This document shows positions 8,595 to 17,101 of a DNA stretch of 29,672 nt, piece by piece. A program made the translations under genes and the position numbers. This DNA is from an uncultured bacterium (GTDB taxonomy: Bacteria > Cyanobacteriota > Vampirovibrionia > Gastranaerophilales > Gastranaerophilaceae). The notes beneath the pieces were generated by a model. That model saw nothing but the letters and a program-made list of their open reading frames with translations. It had not been told where the DNA came from and ran no database searches. Position 1 is the stretch's first letter; each line of letters begins with the position of its first letter. The stretch covers positions 1 through 29,672 of the forward strand of contig CAMDZX010000004.1 of the NCBI GenBank assembly GCA_945910925.1, given 5' to 3'.

Positions 8595-9431
8595 ATGGAA
8601 ACAAATAATATCAGACAAGCTGCTAATTCAAATATTAGAGGGTATAGTCAGAGTACACCTCAATCTCAGCCTGCAAATAAATCCGACTTCCAAGGTATGA
8701 ATTTACAATCAAAGCCTGATATCCAACCTGTAAACAGGTTAAACGCTTTGGATTCTACACTTTTAGAAAACAATGCGTATAAAGATATTGACGATGATGC
8801 TTTCAAAACTGAGTATAAAATAGAAAAACTGGAGTCGGAACTAAAACTGATTGATAAACAATTAAAAACTGCCAAAAGTCTGAATGACCAATCTAAGTTT
8901 GATATGTTGACTTTAAAAAAACATTCTATTGAAAACGAATTGAATAATCTGTATGCGGTATATCAAGGCGGGGATGTTTCAAGAAAAATCTCAAATAGTA
9001 TAACTACTATGATTTCTCCTAAAAAGAATATTTTTGAAGATGCGATAGACAAAACTGCGGAATTTATTTCCGACAAACTTTTATCAAAAATTTCTCGCAG
9101 ATTTCATTCGGGACAGGGATTAAAAATCGCAGTAAACAAGCTTGAAAACATAAACAAAAATGTAACAGAACTTGTTTCATTACAAGCACCGTACGGTGAA
9201 GCCGAGGAAAAATATGACCAACTTACAAAATATTTAACAAAAGCAAATACAATCCAGTATCAGGTATCGAAAGAGTTATCAAAAGATAATTCAAAAATAA
9301 AAGGGAATCCGTTTGCGGTTCAGACTTCAAAAGAAAAAGCCGAGCTTGCGAGTAAAAAATTAATTCAATCAAATGCCAAAAAGGATACGGCGCAGAAAAA
9401 TGCTCTGAATTTGAATAATAACTTAAAGTAA
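8595..9431 (+). CDS. Uncharacterised hydrophilic coiled-coil protein
   Basis: I do not recognise this protein. From the ATG at 8595 it has 278 residues; an in-frame ATG at 8574 would add seven. Neither start has a clear Shine-Dalgarno. The first 60 residues are Asn/Gln/Ser rich and look disordered (METNNIRQAANSN). About residues 65-120 form a Lys/Glu-rich coiled coil (KIEKLESELKLIDKQLKTAK). A central segment (ISPKKNIFEDAIDKTAEFIS) is amphipathic, and the tail is again charged and helical. There is no signal peptide, membrane span or catalytic motif. It converges on the ABC-F gene with only 8 bases between stops. A structural, adaptor or secreted role would all fit. Confidence 0.7.
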   Translation: METNNIRQAANSNIRGYSQSTPQSQPANKSDFQGMNLQSKPDIQPVNRLNALDSTLLENNAYKDIDDDAFKTEYKIEKLESELKLIDKQLKTAKSLNDQSKFDMLTLKKHSIENELNNLYAVYQGGDVSRKISNSITTMISPKKNIFEDAIDKTAEFISDKLLSKISRRFHSGQGLKIAVNKLENINKNVTELVSLQAPYGEAEEKYDQLTKYLTKANTIQYQVSKELSKDNSKIKGNPFAVQTSKEKAELASKKLIQSNAKKDTAQKNALNLNNNLK

Positions 9432-9439
9432 TCAAGCTA

Positions 9440-11077
9440 TTATCGAGAATTAGCCGTTTGCATATTCTTATACAATTCTTTTCTTCGCTTTTGGTAATTA
9501 GGGTTCGCAAGATATTCTTCGTACTTGCATTGAGCATTTATCCAACCGTTTGGAGTTATTTCAATAATTCTGTTTGCAACCGTATTAATAAACTGATAAT
9601 CCTGCGATGTGAATAATACTGTACCGGTGTAGTCAATCAAAGCGTTATTCAGAGCCGTAATTGATTCCAAATCAAGGTGGTTTGTCGGTTCATCAAATAT
9701 CAGTACATTATTTTCTTCTACCATCATTTTTGCAAAAAGACATCTTACTTTTTCGCCACCTGACAGAACTTTTGAGAGTTTTTCACTTTCTTCTCCCGTA
9801 AACAACATTCTGCCTAAATATCCTCTAAGGTAGCTTATATGTTGTTCTTTAGAAAACTGTGCAAGCCATTGAATAAGGTTCAGCTCGTTGTCAAAGTATT
9901 TTGTATTATCCTTTGGAAAGTATGAATGTGTTGCTGTCACACCCCAATTAACCGTTCCCGAATCAGGTTCAAGCTCGCCCTCTAAGATTTTGAAAAGTGA
10001 TGTTATTGTCAAAGGCTCTTGAGAAATAAATGCAATTTTTTCACCTTGTACAACATCCAGACTGAAATTTTTAATCAATAAATTCCCGTCAACGGATTTA
10101 TTTAATCTGTCTATCGTTACAACATCTTTTCCCGGAATTTTTACGTAATTGAATCTTATTCTCGGATACTGTCTTGAAGATGGGATAATTTCTTCAAGCG
10201 ACAGTTTATCAAGCATATTTTTTCTTGATGTTGCCTGTTTTGCTTTGGAAGCATTTGCACTAAACCTTGCTATGAATGCTTTTAATTCGGCAATTTTTTC
10301 TTCGGTTTTCTTGTTTTGTTCCTCTTTTTGTTTTTGTATCAACATATTAGCTTGTGACCAGAAGGAATAGTTTCCTGTGTAGAGTTGGATATTTTTGTAA
10401 TCAATATCAGCAATATGTGTACAAACATTATCCAAAAACTTTCTGTCGTGGGATACAACAATAACCGTATTTTGGAAATTGATAAGAAATTCTTCAAGCC
10501 ATGAGATTGTTTCCAAACTCAAATGGTTTGTTGGTTCATCCAGAAGTAATATATCAGGGTTGCCGAATAGTGCTTGCGCCAGAAGAACTTTTACTTTATC
10601 GCTGCCTGACAATTCGCTCATCAAAGAATAATGCAGCGAATCATCAATTTCAAGCTCGGACAAAAGTGAAGCCGCCATTGATTCTGCCTGCCAGCCGTCA
10701 AGTTCTGCAAATCGTGTTTCTAAATCCGCAACTCTCAGCCCATCTTCGTCATTGAAATCAGGCTTTGCGTATAAAGCATCTTTTTCCTTCATTACTTGAT
10801 AAAGTTCTTTGTGACCCATAATAACTGTTTCAATTACAGGAAATTCCTCAAATTCAAAATGGTTTTGTTTAAGAACTGCTATTCTTTGTCCTTTTTGGAT
10901 ATGGATTTCACCTTCTGTCGGTTCAATATCTCCCGAAAGAACTCTTAAAAACGTACTTTTGCCGGCTCCGTTTGCACCAATCAATCCGTAACAGTTGCCG
11001 GAGGTGAATTTTATATTAACATTTTTAAATAATACTTGAGAGCCAAAACTAACCGTCAGGTTCTGTGTTGTTATCAT
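9440..11077 (-). CDS. ABC-F ATPase, YbiT-like, with degenerate second nucleotide site
   Basis: A protein of 545 residues whose order and linker match YbiT: MGHKELYQVMKEKDALYA and the linker ending RFSANASKAKQATSRKNM. ABC-F proteins bind the ribosomal E site and tune translation. The first ATPase half has GANGAGKST (residues 34-42), LLLDEPTNHLSLET and VVSHDRKF. The second half keeps LSGGEKVR and FDEPTNHLDLES. Where Walker A should be there is SQEPLTITS (352-360; bases 9998-10024), the Q-loop glutamine is replaced in SYFPKDNTK, and the switch histidine is glutamine in FTSQDYQF. The first-half signature is also altered (LSGSDKVKV). AGGATAA ahead of the ATG overlaps the end of the upstream Maf gene (3-base gap), so the two are coupled. 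Confidence 0.9.
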   Translation of the reverse strand: MITTQNLTVSFGSQVLFKNVNIKFTSGNCYGLIGANGAGKSTFLRVLSGDIEPTEGEIHIQKGQRIAVLKQNHFEFEEFPVIETVIMGHKELYQVMKEKDALYAKPDFNDEDGLRVADLETRFAELDGWQAESMAASLLSELEIDDSLHYSLMSELSGSDKVKVLLAQALFGNPDILLLDEPTNHLSLETISWLEEFLINFQNTVIVVSHDRKFLDNVCTHIADIDYKNIQLYTGNYSFWSQANMLIQKQKEEQNKKTEEKIAELKAFIARFSANASKAKQATSRKNMLDKLSLEEIIPSSRQYPRIRFNYVKIPGKDVVTIDRLNKSVDGNLLIKNFSLDVVQGEKIAFISQEPLTITSLFKILEGELEPDSGTVNWGVTATHSYFPKDNTKYFDNELNLIQWLAQFSKEQHISYLRGYLGRMLFTGEESEKLSKVLSGGEKVRCLFAKMMVEENNVLIFDEPTNHLDLESITALNNALIDYTGTVLFTSQDYQFINTVANRIIEITPNGWINAQCKYEEYLANPNYQKRRKELYKNMQTANSR

Positions 11078-11080
11078 ATT

Positions 11081-12742
11081 TTATCCTATCATTGCTAAAA
11101 GATTATCAAGTGCCAGTATACATTTTGAATAAAATTTGTCTACGGCATCAGTTTGTTCCATACTTCTTGAAAGCTCAATAAGTTCAAGCTGCATATATTC
11201 GTACAAAAGGGTTGTATTTGTTATGATTTTCTTTGTAACCATTCCTATTGGAGAGCGTCCGCTAATATTTTGGTGAATGTTTATCATTGCAGCCTTTTCG
11301 ATTTCAAGATATTTTGTAAAATCTTTTGTGCAAAGCGGTAGTTTAGAAATCTCTCCGTCAACATCAGGTTTTTCACCATATATATTTATATTATCAAACG
11401 AAGTATAATTCATACCTTCAATCAAAGCTCCAAACTCTGTTATATTATAGAGATTTCTTAAACCTCTTGTTTTGATAATTGTTTCAACGGATTTTATAAA
11501 TATGGAATAATCTTCTCTTGTTTTAACCATATTCCCCGTAATAGACGGAACTTCTACAATATGTTTCTTAGAAGTATTTATAATCGCTTCGCCGTTTTCT
11601 ATGTTTGTTGTTTCTCCGTCAGAGTATACCTGATTGTCTTTGAATGCTAAATCAAATCCACAGAAATAGATTTTTTCAAAATCCATAAAGTTTGCACATA
11701 TCAATGCCATTAATGTTGTAGTTTGTTCTGACGGGAACAACTGTATATCCAAATCTTTTGCGTATTTTTTTAAGAACATTTCGTTATCTGAAAAATACAT
11801 TATAAGATTTTTGGATTTTAGGTTTTCAATAAAGTTTTCGGATTTCCAGTCTGCAATAATATTGAGTTTAGACGTATATTCCTCTGATAAATTGTACTGT
11901 TTTTCTACAAATTTAGCATCCGCAAATACTGCAAAATCAGGGACAATACCGTTATCTTCAAGCGTTTTTAAGGTTTTGTTTACAGCAAAAATAACAAATT
12001 TATCACGCATGGATTTTATATTTTCGATGTTATCCGAAAGCGACGGCCCAGCTCCTAGTATTAAAGCTGTTTTACCTGCAAATTTCCACTTAAAATCCTG
12101 TAAAGAATAATATTTCTTTCCTTGCTGCATAAAGTTAATAACATTCTTAACCCATTGTTTAGAAAGTATTTTGATTGTATTAACATCAACAATTTTAGAT
12201 TTAAGGTTTGAATATAATTCATTTGAAAATTCTTCGGTTTCATCTTTGTAAAAAAGAGCCAATATCGGTGAAACAACAAACTCAATATTGTCGTCTAAAT
12301 AATCTTTCAGAATAAATTCTATACATTCCTCTTTGTTGTCGGATATAAATATTCTTTTATCTGACAAATATGTAGAGAGGTCAATTGTTTCAAACACAAA
12401 TCTTAAAAATTTAGTATCTGGTTCATAAATCACTATTTTTGATTTTACGGCAGAGGATAATTCATCAAGAATATATCCTGTTCCAAAACCTACACATACA
12501 ATTATATCGTTTGTTGCCATAGATTTCATTTTATCGGTGATAAGCCCCTGAGTATATTTAATCGGTTCTATTGTATCGTCTGTCGGTAAATCACCTTTAA
12601 CAAAAACTATATCGCCCTGTGCTGTTGTAACATACCCTATTTCTCCCGTACATTTTGCAAGCGGAAGATTTAAAAGTTCATTACGCAATCTCGAATTATT
12701 TAACTTGGATAAATTATTCTGAAACATATAATTATTATACAT
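11081..12742 (-). CDS. Maf-type motility-associated glycosyltransferase (DUF115, MptE-like)
   Basis: A protein of 553 residues. The core shows TALILGAGPSLSDNIENIK (near residue 230) and FAVFADAKFVEK, the nucleotide-sugar binding signatures of the MAF_flag10/DUF115 family, with KIYFCGFDLAFKDNQVYSDG further on. The N-terminal third (CVGFGTGYILDEL, VIYEPDTKFL) is the usual Rossmann-like partner domain. Family members transfer nonulosonic acids such as pseudaminic or legionaminic acid to flagellin Ser/Thr in the cytoplasm, which fits the flagellar genes in this window, although no flagellin gene is present here. The ATG at 12742 has no Shine-Dalgarno and the upstream region is almost pure A/T; the ATG at 12727 is an alternative. 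It is transcribed divergently from queD and followed closely by the ABC-F gene. Confidence 0.85.
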   Translation of the reverse strand: MYNNYMFQNNLSKLNNSRLRNELLNLPLAKCTGEIGYVTTAQGDIVFVKGDLPTDDTIEPIKYTQGLITDKMKSMATNDIIVCVGFGTGYILDELSSAVKSKIVIYEPDTKFLRFVFETIDLSTYLSDKRIFISDNKEECIEFILKDYLDDNIEFVVSPILALFYKDETEEFSNELYSNLKSKIVDVNTIKILSKQWVKNVINFMQQGKKYYSLQDFKWKFAGKTALILGAGPSLSDNIENIKSMRDKFVIFAVNKTLKTLEDNGIVPDFAVFADAKFVEKQYNLSEEYTSKLNIIADWKSENFIENLKSKNLIMYFSDNEMFLKKYAKDLDIQLFPSEQTTTLMALICANFMDFEKIYFCGFDLAFKDNQVYSDGETTNIENGEAIINTSKKHIVEVPSITGNMVKTREDYSIFIKSVETIIKTRGLRNLYNITEFGALIEGMNYTSFDNINIYGEKPDVDGEISKLPLCTKDFTKYLEIEKAAMINIHQNISGRSPIGMVTKKIITNTTLLYEYMQLELIELSRSMEQTDAVDKFYSKCILALDNLLAMIG

Positions 12743-12797
12743 AAAAATTTTATAATTATTAACTTTGTTATAAAATGAACAATAAAAGGAGAGAAAA
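12743..12797. promoter_or_regulatory. Short divergent promoter region, maf / queD
   Basis: Only 55 bases separate the two start codons, so both promoters must sit here or reach into the genes. TATAAA/TAAAAT-like -10 candidates occur on both strands, but no good -35 pairs with them. AAGGAGAG at 12786-12793 is a strong ribosome site for queD. There is no room for a preQ1 riboswitch. Confidence 0.4.
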
Positions 12798-13157
12798 ATG
12801 TTTGAGATAAAAAAACAAATGTATTTTTCTGCGGCGCATCATCTGTTGAATTATGATGGCGAATGCGAAAATCAACATGGACACAATTGGCTTGTTGAAG
12901 TTTATGTAAAAGGTACAGAGCTTGATAAAAGTAACATACTTGTTGATTATAAAATCTTAAAAAAAGAGATGAAAAAAGTTTTGGATTTATTGGACCACAA
13001 AGATATTAACGAACTTGAATATTTTAAAGGTATAAGTCCGAGCAGTGAAATGCTTGCAAAATTTATATATGATAGGATGAAAGAAACATTTCCTAATATA
13101 AGTAAGGTTTCAGTATGGGAAACTTCAACATCTTGTGCAACATATTATGAGGATTAA
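12798..13157 (+). CDS. queD: 6-carboxytetrahydropterin synthase / 6-pyruvoyltetrahydropterin synthase family
   Basis: A protein of 119 residues, typical of QueD. FSAAHHLLNYDGECENQHGHNW carries the catalytic Cys23 and the zinc-binding His15, His27 and His29 in the CxxxHGH pattern. LVDYKILKK and LDHKDINE are the next conserved blocks, and VWETSTSCATYY holds the C-terminal pterin-anchoring glutamate. QueD converts dihydroneopterin triphosphate to 6-carboxytetrahydropterin, the second step to queuosine and other 7-deazapurines. No queC, queE or queF lies in this window, so a pterin role cannot be excluded. A strong AAGGAGAG precedes the ATG. uppP begins 3 bases after the stop and should be cotranscribed, although the pathways are unrelated. 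Confidence 0.9.
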   Translation: MFEIKKQMYFSAAHHLLNYDGECENQHGHNWLVEVYVKGTELDKSNILVDYKILKKEMKKVLDLLDHKDINELEYFKGISPSSEMLAKFIYDRMKETFPNISKVSVWETSTSCATYYED

Positions 13158-13160
13158 TTA

Positions 13161-14006
13161 ATGGATTTATTACAGATTATATTTATGGGAATCGTTCAGG
13201 GTTTGAGTGAATTTTTACCGATATCAAGCTCTGCACATCTCGTTTTTACGTCAAATTTTTATAAAGTATTCAATAATATGCCGATACATCAGCAGTCAAA
13301 CTTGGAAGTATTTGTAGATATAATGCTTCATTTGGGAACATTGATTGCTGTTTTGATTTATTTCAGAAAAGAAGTTTTGGAAATTCTTTCTGCACTCATT
13401 GACGGAATAAAACAACGTGATTATTCTTCATATAACTGTAAATTAGCGTTGTATATAATATTTGGTACCGTGATTACGGTCTTGATTGCGTTCCCGCTTA
13501 ACGAGGTAGCTGAAAATCTGGTTTATTCTCCTGTTATTGTAGGATTGTTACTTATTTTGACGGGGATTATGCTTTTTGCAAGCGAACGTTACTCAAACTT
13601 TCTAACTGATAAAAAATCTGAAATTGATTTTAAAACTTCCGTATATATGGCAATAGCACAAGGCTTGGCGGCGCTACCGGGATTTTCACGTTCTGGGTGG
13701 ACGATTGCATCAGGTTTGTTTAGAGGGGCGGATAGAGTGACTGCAGCGAGATATTCGTTCCTTTTAAGTATTCCGATAATTCTTGGGGCATCTATGGTTT
13801 ATCCTTTTATCAAGATTGATATGCATGAGCTTGTTTCGTATAACTGGACGGATATTATAATCGGGACAATGGTTTCGGGGGTAGTAGGATATCTCTGTAT
13901 TAAGTATTTCTTAAAATTTGTCGGTAAATACTCTTTAAAAGTTTTTGCTTATTATTGTTTAATTGCAGGGGTATTAACAAGTGTATTTTTCTATTTTTGT
14001 AAATAA
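13161..14006 (+). CDS. uppP: Undecaprenyl-diphosphate phosphatase
   Basis: A protein of 281 residues, matching the BacA/UppP family. The N-terminus MGIVQGLSEFLPISSSAHL is the first signature, with the catalytic glutamate and serine residues, and AALPGFSRSGWTIASGL is the second, with the catalytic arginine. Several hydrophobic helices span the rest. It dephosphorylates undecaprenyl diphosphate at the membrane to recycle the carrier for peptidoglycan and other surface polymers, and extra copies can give bacitracin resistance. GAGG 9 bases before the ATG lies inside the end of queD, so translation is probably coupled. No defects are visible. Confidence 0.95.
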   Translation: MDLLQIIFMGIVQGLSEFLPISSSAHLVFTSNFYKVFNNMPIHQQSNLEVFVDIMLHLGTLIAVLIYFRKEVLEILSALIDGIKQRDYSSYNCKLALYIIFGTVITVLIAFPLNEVAENLVYSPVIVGLLLILTGIMLFASERYSNFLTDKKSEIDFKTSVYMAIAQGLAALPGFSRSGWTIASGLFRGADRVTAARYSFLLSIPIILGASMVYPFIKIDMHELVSYNWTDIIIGTMVSGVVGYLCIKYFLKFVGKYSLKVFAYYCLIAGVLTSVFFYFCK

Positions 14007-14037
14007 TAAAGCAATTTTTTGTTAAAAATTTACTTTA
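14007..14037 (+). terminator. AT-rich hairpin after uppP
   Basis: TAAAGCAATTTTT (14007-14019) pairs with AAAAATTTACTTTA (14024-14037), with one mismatch and one bulge around a TGTT loop. It begins right after the uppP stop and ends 8 bases before the next ATG. The stem is almost free of G/C and lacks a trailing T-run, so it may weaken readthrough or shape the next gene's leader rather than terminate fully. Confidence 0.35.
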
Positions 14038-14045
14038 TTATATTA

Positions 14046-16895
14046 ATGGAAATTAATTCAAATACAAAAACTTCTGCAGATTATACCAAGAAACAAACTA
14101 AAGAAGATAATATAAAACAAGTGACGGATAATCCTGTTGCGGAAACAACTCCAAGAATTTATCCTGCGTCGGATGTTTTACGTGCGTATTCAGGGGTGAA
14201 TAACGGGCAAGAATATGTTTCAAGGGATGTGTTGTTCAAATTTTTAGAAGATAGCGGATTAGCTAATACTAAACGTTATGAGGCAATAGCTGCTTCGATT
14301 GCAGATAATGACGGAAATATTGATAAACGTGCTCTTGATGTTTTAAAGGATTTAAAAGACAGACAAATCCCGATTATAAAAAGTGTTCATTTTTTTGATG
14401 CAGCCAAAGAAAACGGAAAAATTAATTATAAAGCGGTAGAGCTATTGGCGTCAACACAGGAAGGCAATCAGTCTTATTATTCATCAACAGGTACTGAGCT
14501 GCTACGTTATATAAGAGGCAAAGACGGTAAATTTGATAAAAAAGTTTTGAATACTCTGTTTAATAACAAGGAGGTTTTGAATAAGTATTTGTCACGTTCA
14601 CCTGAAACATTAATTAGAGCTATTCAAAATAAAAACAAAGAATTTGATTATTCGGCTCTTACCTTTTTTGATGACTCTCTGTCAAAAGGTGAACAAGTAA
14701 GAGATGTTCTTAACAATATTTATTATGGAAAAGATACAAACGGTAATTTCAATATTAAGAATTTAGTCCTTCATCAAGAGTTGGCAAAGGATTTTCAAGA
14801 GGCTTGGCAATTAAATAAGGTCAAATCCATAGCCGGAACTTTTTCTGCCGATGAAATTGATAAACGAAATGAATTTATTGAGCTTGCAAAAGAACTCAGC
14901 AGAGATAATAATTTCTCAAATATATTGGAGGTTATCGAAGATATAAAATCTCAAAAAAATGATAAAACGAATATTGCTTATGATAGAGAATCAGTAGATT
15001 TTATTAAGGATATGCTGCAAAAATCTTATAATGATAAAGATATCGTATCAACAGTCATGAAACGAATTAATAAACCTGTCAGCGAATATACACAAGAAGA
15101 AACAGAAGCGTTGAAACGTATGACCTTTGCAGCAGAGAAAGACGATATACCTATTCTTTTGGAGGCAGCTTATTACAAGGCAGGCGATAAAAAAGGTGAA
15201 TTTTCGGCAGGCAATTTGAATAAATATATGGATATTTATGTTGAAAATTGGCGTCATAACAGCATGCCGATTATAGAAGATTTATCTAAGAATTTATCTT
15301 TAGAAGAAGATGACAAAGCTCTTGATGTTTTTCGTAAACTCTATACAATTACTTGGTGCAATAAAATAGGAGACAGAGTTACAGAAGAAAGACTGGATAG
15401 AAGAGAACTTAAATTTATTTTGGAATTACTTACATTATCTAATGAGAATGGTCCAAAAAGGAAATGTTATGAACCAAGAATTGACGGATTAGAAAAACTT
15501 TTCAGGATGCGGCTTCCGATGTCATCAAGAGATGCCTTTCAGAATTTTATGTTTTATCAAGATTTTGATGCAGTAGAAAAACTTGAAAAAATTAATTTTG
15601 AAGAACTTGGTGTTAAAACAGGGCAAATATCTCAAGGTGTTTTCAAATCGGCATCGGAAGAACAGTTGTTAAAATTCAAAGACTACTTAAAAGATTATCT
15701 TGGCGGAAAATCAGTTGATGATATAAATATTGATTTAAACTCTAATAATTCAAGTGTTGTTGAATTAACTAAAGGTCGTGATTATGATAAAACAAGGCTT
15801 TTATATGATTTTGAAGTCGGAGAACCGATTACGGAAATCAGACAACAAAAGTGGGATAATCGTATTAACAGAACTCAGAAAGATTTTAGAAATAATACAA
15901 TTACGCAACAAAGACATATAATTGAGAGTGAAAACTATCAAAAATATGAAATTTTAGATTCACAAACGTTTGAGAAATATGATAAAGATTGGAATCTTTT
16001 ATACACGGAAACAATGGAAAAATCACCTGTTGCAAATGTGTTTAATATAAAGAAAACATATCCTGACGGCAGAGAAGAATATATATCTCGTGCAAGCAGG
16101 GACGAAAACGGATACGAACTTATAGAAAAAAACATGGAATCTTTTGATGGTACAAAAACATATTATCGTTATGAAGATGACCCTCAAGGTAACAGGATAC
16201 TGGATTATAAAATTACATCTCCTGACGGGAAAAAACTGCTAGACCAATCAGTAACGTTTGAAGTTGTGGATGACAATCATTTTGTATCTTCAAGAAATAA
16301 CAAAAAATATGATATACGTTATTCCGATGATGTTGTTATCGTAAAAGATATGACAAATGGTAAGGTTGCAGAAATTAATCTTGAAAACTTTACAAAAGCA
16401 ACTCAGGATAAACTTTTACCTATTTTGAAGAAATTCCCGGGAGAAGAACTTTTTAAGATGAAAGAACTTGATTTAAAATCAATGTCTGTTGATGAAAGTG
16501 TTGGAAATGCAGCTTTTAGCCCTAAAGAGGAAACAATTACTTCTAAAGAAAAATATCTTGATTTAGCAATTCTTCTCCATGAATGGGGTCATGGTAAAGA
16601 CCATATGGCGTTTAAAGATATTCAGGAAACAATTAATAAGGATGCTGAGTTAAACAAGATTTATGCAAAAGAAAGAGAAGCATTCAGAAAACATTTTGGT
16701 AATGCTCAACAAGATATAATTGCATATTTCTGTGCGGATTATCATTATTTAGGCAATCCGGTAGTTGAAGGAATTGCCGAAACAAATTCACTTCTAAACG
16801 TACAACCGAAGAATAATATTCAAGCGGTACGCTCTCAATATTGGCAGCAATATTTCCCAAGAACAATTGCTTATCTGAGCAGTTTGTTGAATTAG
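14046..16895 (+). CDS. Large orphan protein with helical repeats and C-terminal HEWGH metallopeptidase-like region
   Basis: A protein of 949 residues from the ATG at 14046; a TTG at 14019 could add nine. I do not recognise it as a named family. Residues 1-40 are polar and likely disordered. Residues about 85-245 repeat a short block every 34-38 residues: DGNIDKRALDVL, NGKINYKAVELL, DGKFDKKVLNTL, NKEFDYSALTFF, NGNFNIKNL. Residues about 590-800 are strand-rich with YPDGREEY and SPDGKKLLDQ turns. At 845 LLHEWGHGKDH gives an HExxH zinc site, followed by KIYAKEREAF and then EGIAETNSLL, where E908 or E912 could be the third ligand. HExGHxxD with a later ExxAE resembles anthrax-lethal-factor-like gluzincins. 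No signal peptide or membrane span and no Shine-Dalgarno. It could be a secreted effector or a cytoplasmic protease. Confidence 0.8.
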   Translation: MEINSNTKTSADYTKKQTKEDNIKQVTDNPVAETTPRIYPASDVLRAYSGVNNGQEYVSRDVLFKFLEDSGLANTKRYEAIAASIADNDGNIDKRALDVLKDLKDRQIPIIKSVHFFDAAKENGKINYKAVELLASTQEGNQSYYSSTGTELLRYIRGKDGKFDKKVLNTLFNNKEVLNKYLSRSPETLIRAIQNKNKEFDYSALTFFDDSLSKGEQVRDVLNNIYYGKDTNGNFNIKNLVLHQELAKDFQEAWQLNKVKSIAGTFSADEIDKRNEFIELAKELSRDNNFSNILEVIEDIKSQKNDKTNIAYDRESVDFIKDMLQKSYNDKDIVSTVMKRINKPVSEYTQEETEALKRMTFAAEKDDIPILLEAAYYKAGDKKGEFSAGNLNKYMDIYVENWRHNSMPIIEDLSKNLSLEEDDKALDVFRKLYTITWCNKIGDRVTEERLDRRELKFILELLTLSNENGPKRKCYEPRIDGLEKLFRMRLPMSSRDAFQNFMFYQDFDAVEKLEKINFEELGVKTGQISQGVFKSASEEQLLKFKDYLKDYLGGKSVDDINIDLNSNNSSVVELTKGRDYDKTRLLYDFEVGEPITEIRQQKWDNRINRTQKDFRNNTITQQRHIIESENYQKYEILDSQTFEKYDKDWNLLYTETMEKSPVANVFNIKKTYPDGREEYISRASRDENGYELIEKNMESFDGTKTYYRYEDDPQGNRILDYKITSPDGKKLLDQSVTFEVVDDNHFVSSRNNKKYDIRYSDDVVIVKDMTNGKVAEINLENFTKATQDKLLPILKKFPGEELFKMKELDLKSMSVDESVGNAAFSPKEETITSKEKYLDLAILLHEWGHGKDHMAFKDIQETINKDAELNKIYAKEREAFRKHFGNAQQDIIAYFCADYHYLGNPVVEGIAETNSLLNVQPKNNIQAVRSQYWQQYFPRTIAYLSSLLN

Positions 16896-17101
16896 TGTAA
16901 ATGTCGGATAGTCTATAGTTAAACCGCTTTTAAAAATGTTCGAAATGAAATACGCCACGAAACGAAAACGAAATATTAAAATTTGTAACAAAAAATAAAT
17001 TGTCTGAAATTTAACTTTTATACAAATACTTTTTATTATTGAAGAAGTAATTTTAATAACTGATACTGTCTTAAAAAGGCAGTGTTAAGAGAGGTACGCT
17101 T
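16896..17101. other. Non-coding leader region before the membrane orphan
   Basis: Nothing coding. A weak TTTAAC (17010-17015) with TATTAT (17034-17039) after 18 bases is the best promoter I can find, giving a leader of roughly 55 bases that contains the hairpin listed next. No clear terminator follows the previous gene. Confidence 0.35.
17063..17085 (+). promoter_or_regulatory. Hairpin just upstream of the ribosome site
   Basis: ATACTGTC (17063-17070) pairs with GGCAGTGT (17078-17085), using two G-U pairs around a TTAAAAA loop. It lies immediately before AGAGG and the ATG at 17102. It could stabilise the 5' end or affect ribosome loading; the short stem keeps confidence low. Confidence 0.35.

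Noticed and set aside
12743..12797. A preQ1 riboswitch ahead of queD
   Set aside because: Only 55 bases of nearly pure A/T precede the start codon and no pseudoknot-type stem with G/C pairs is present.
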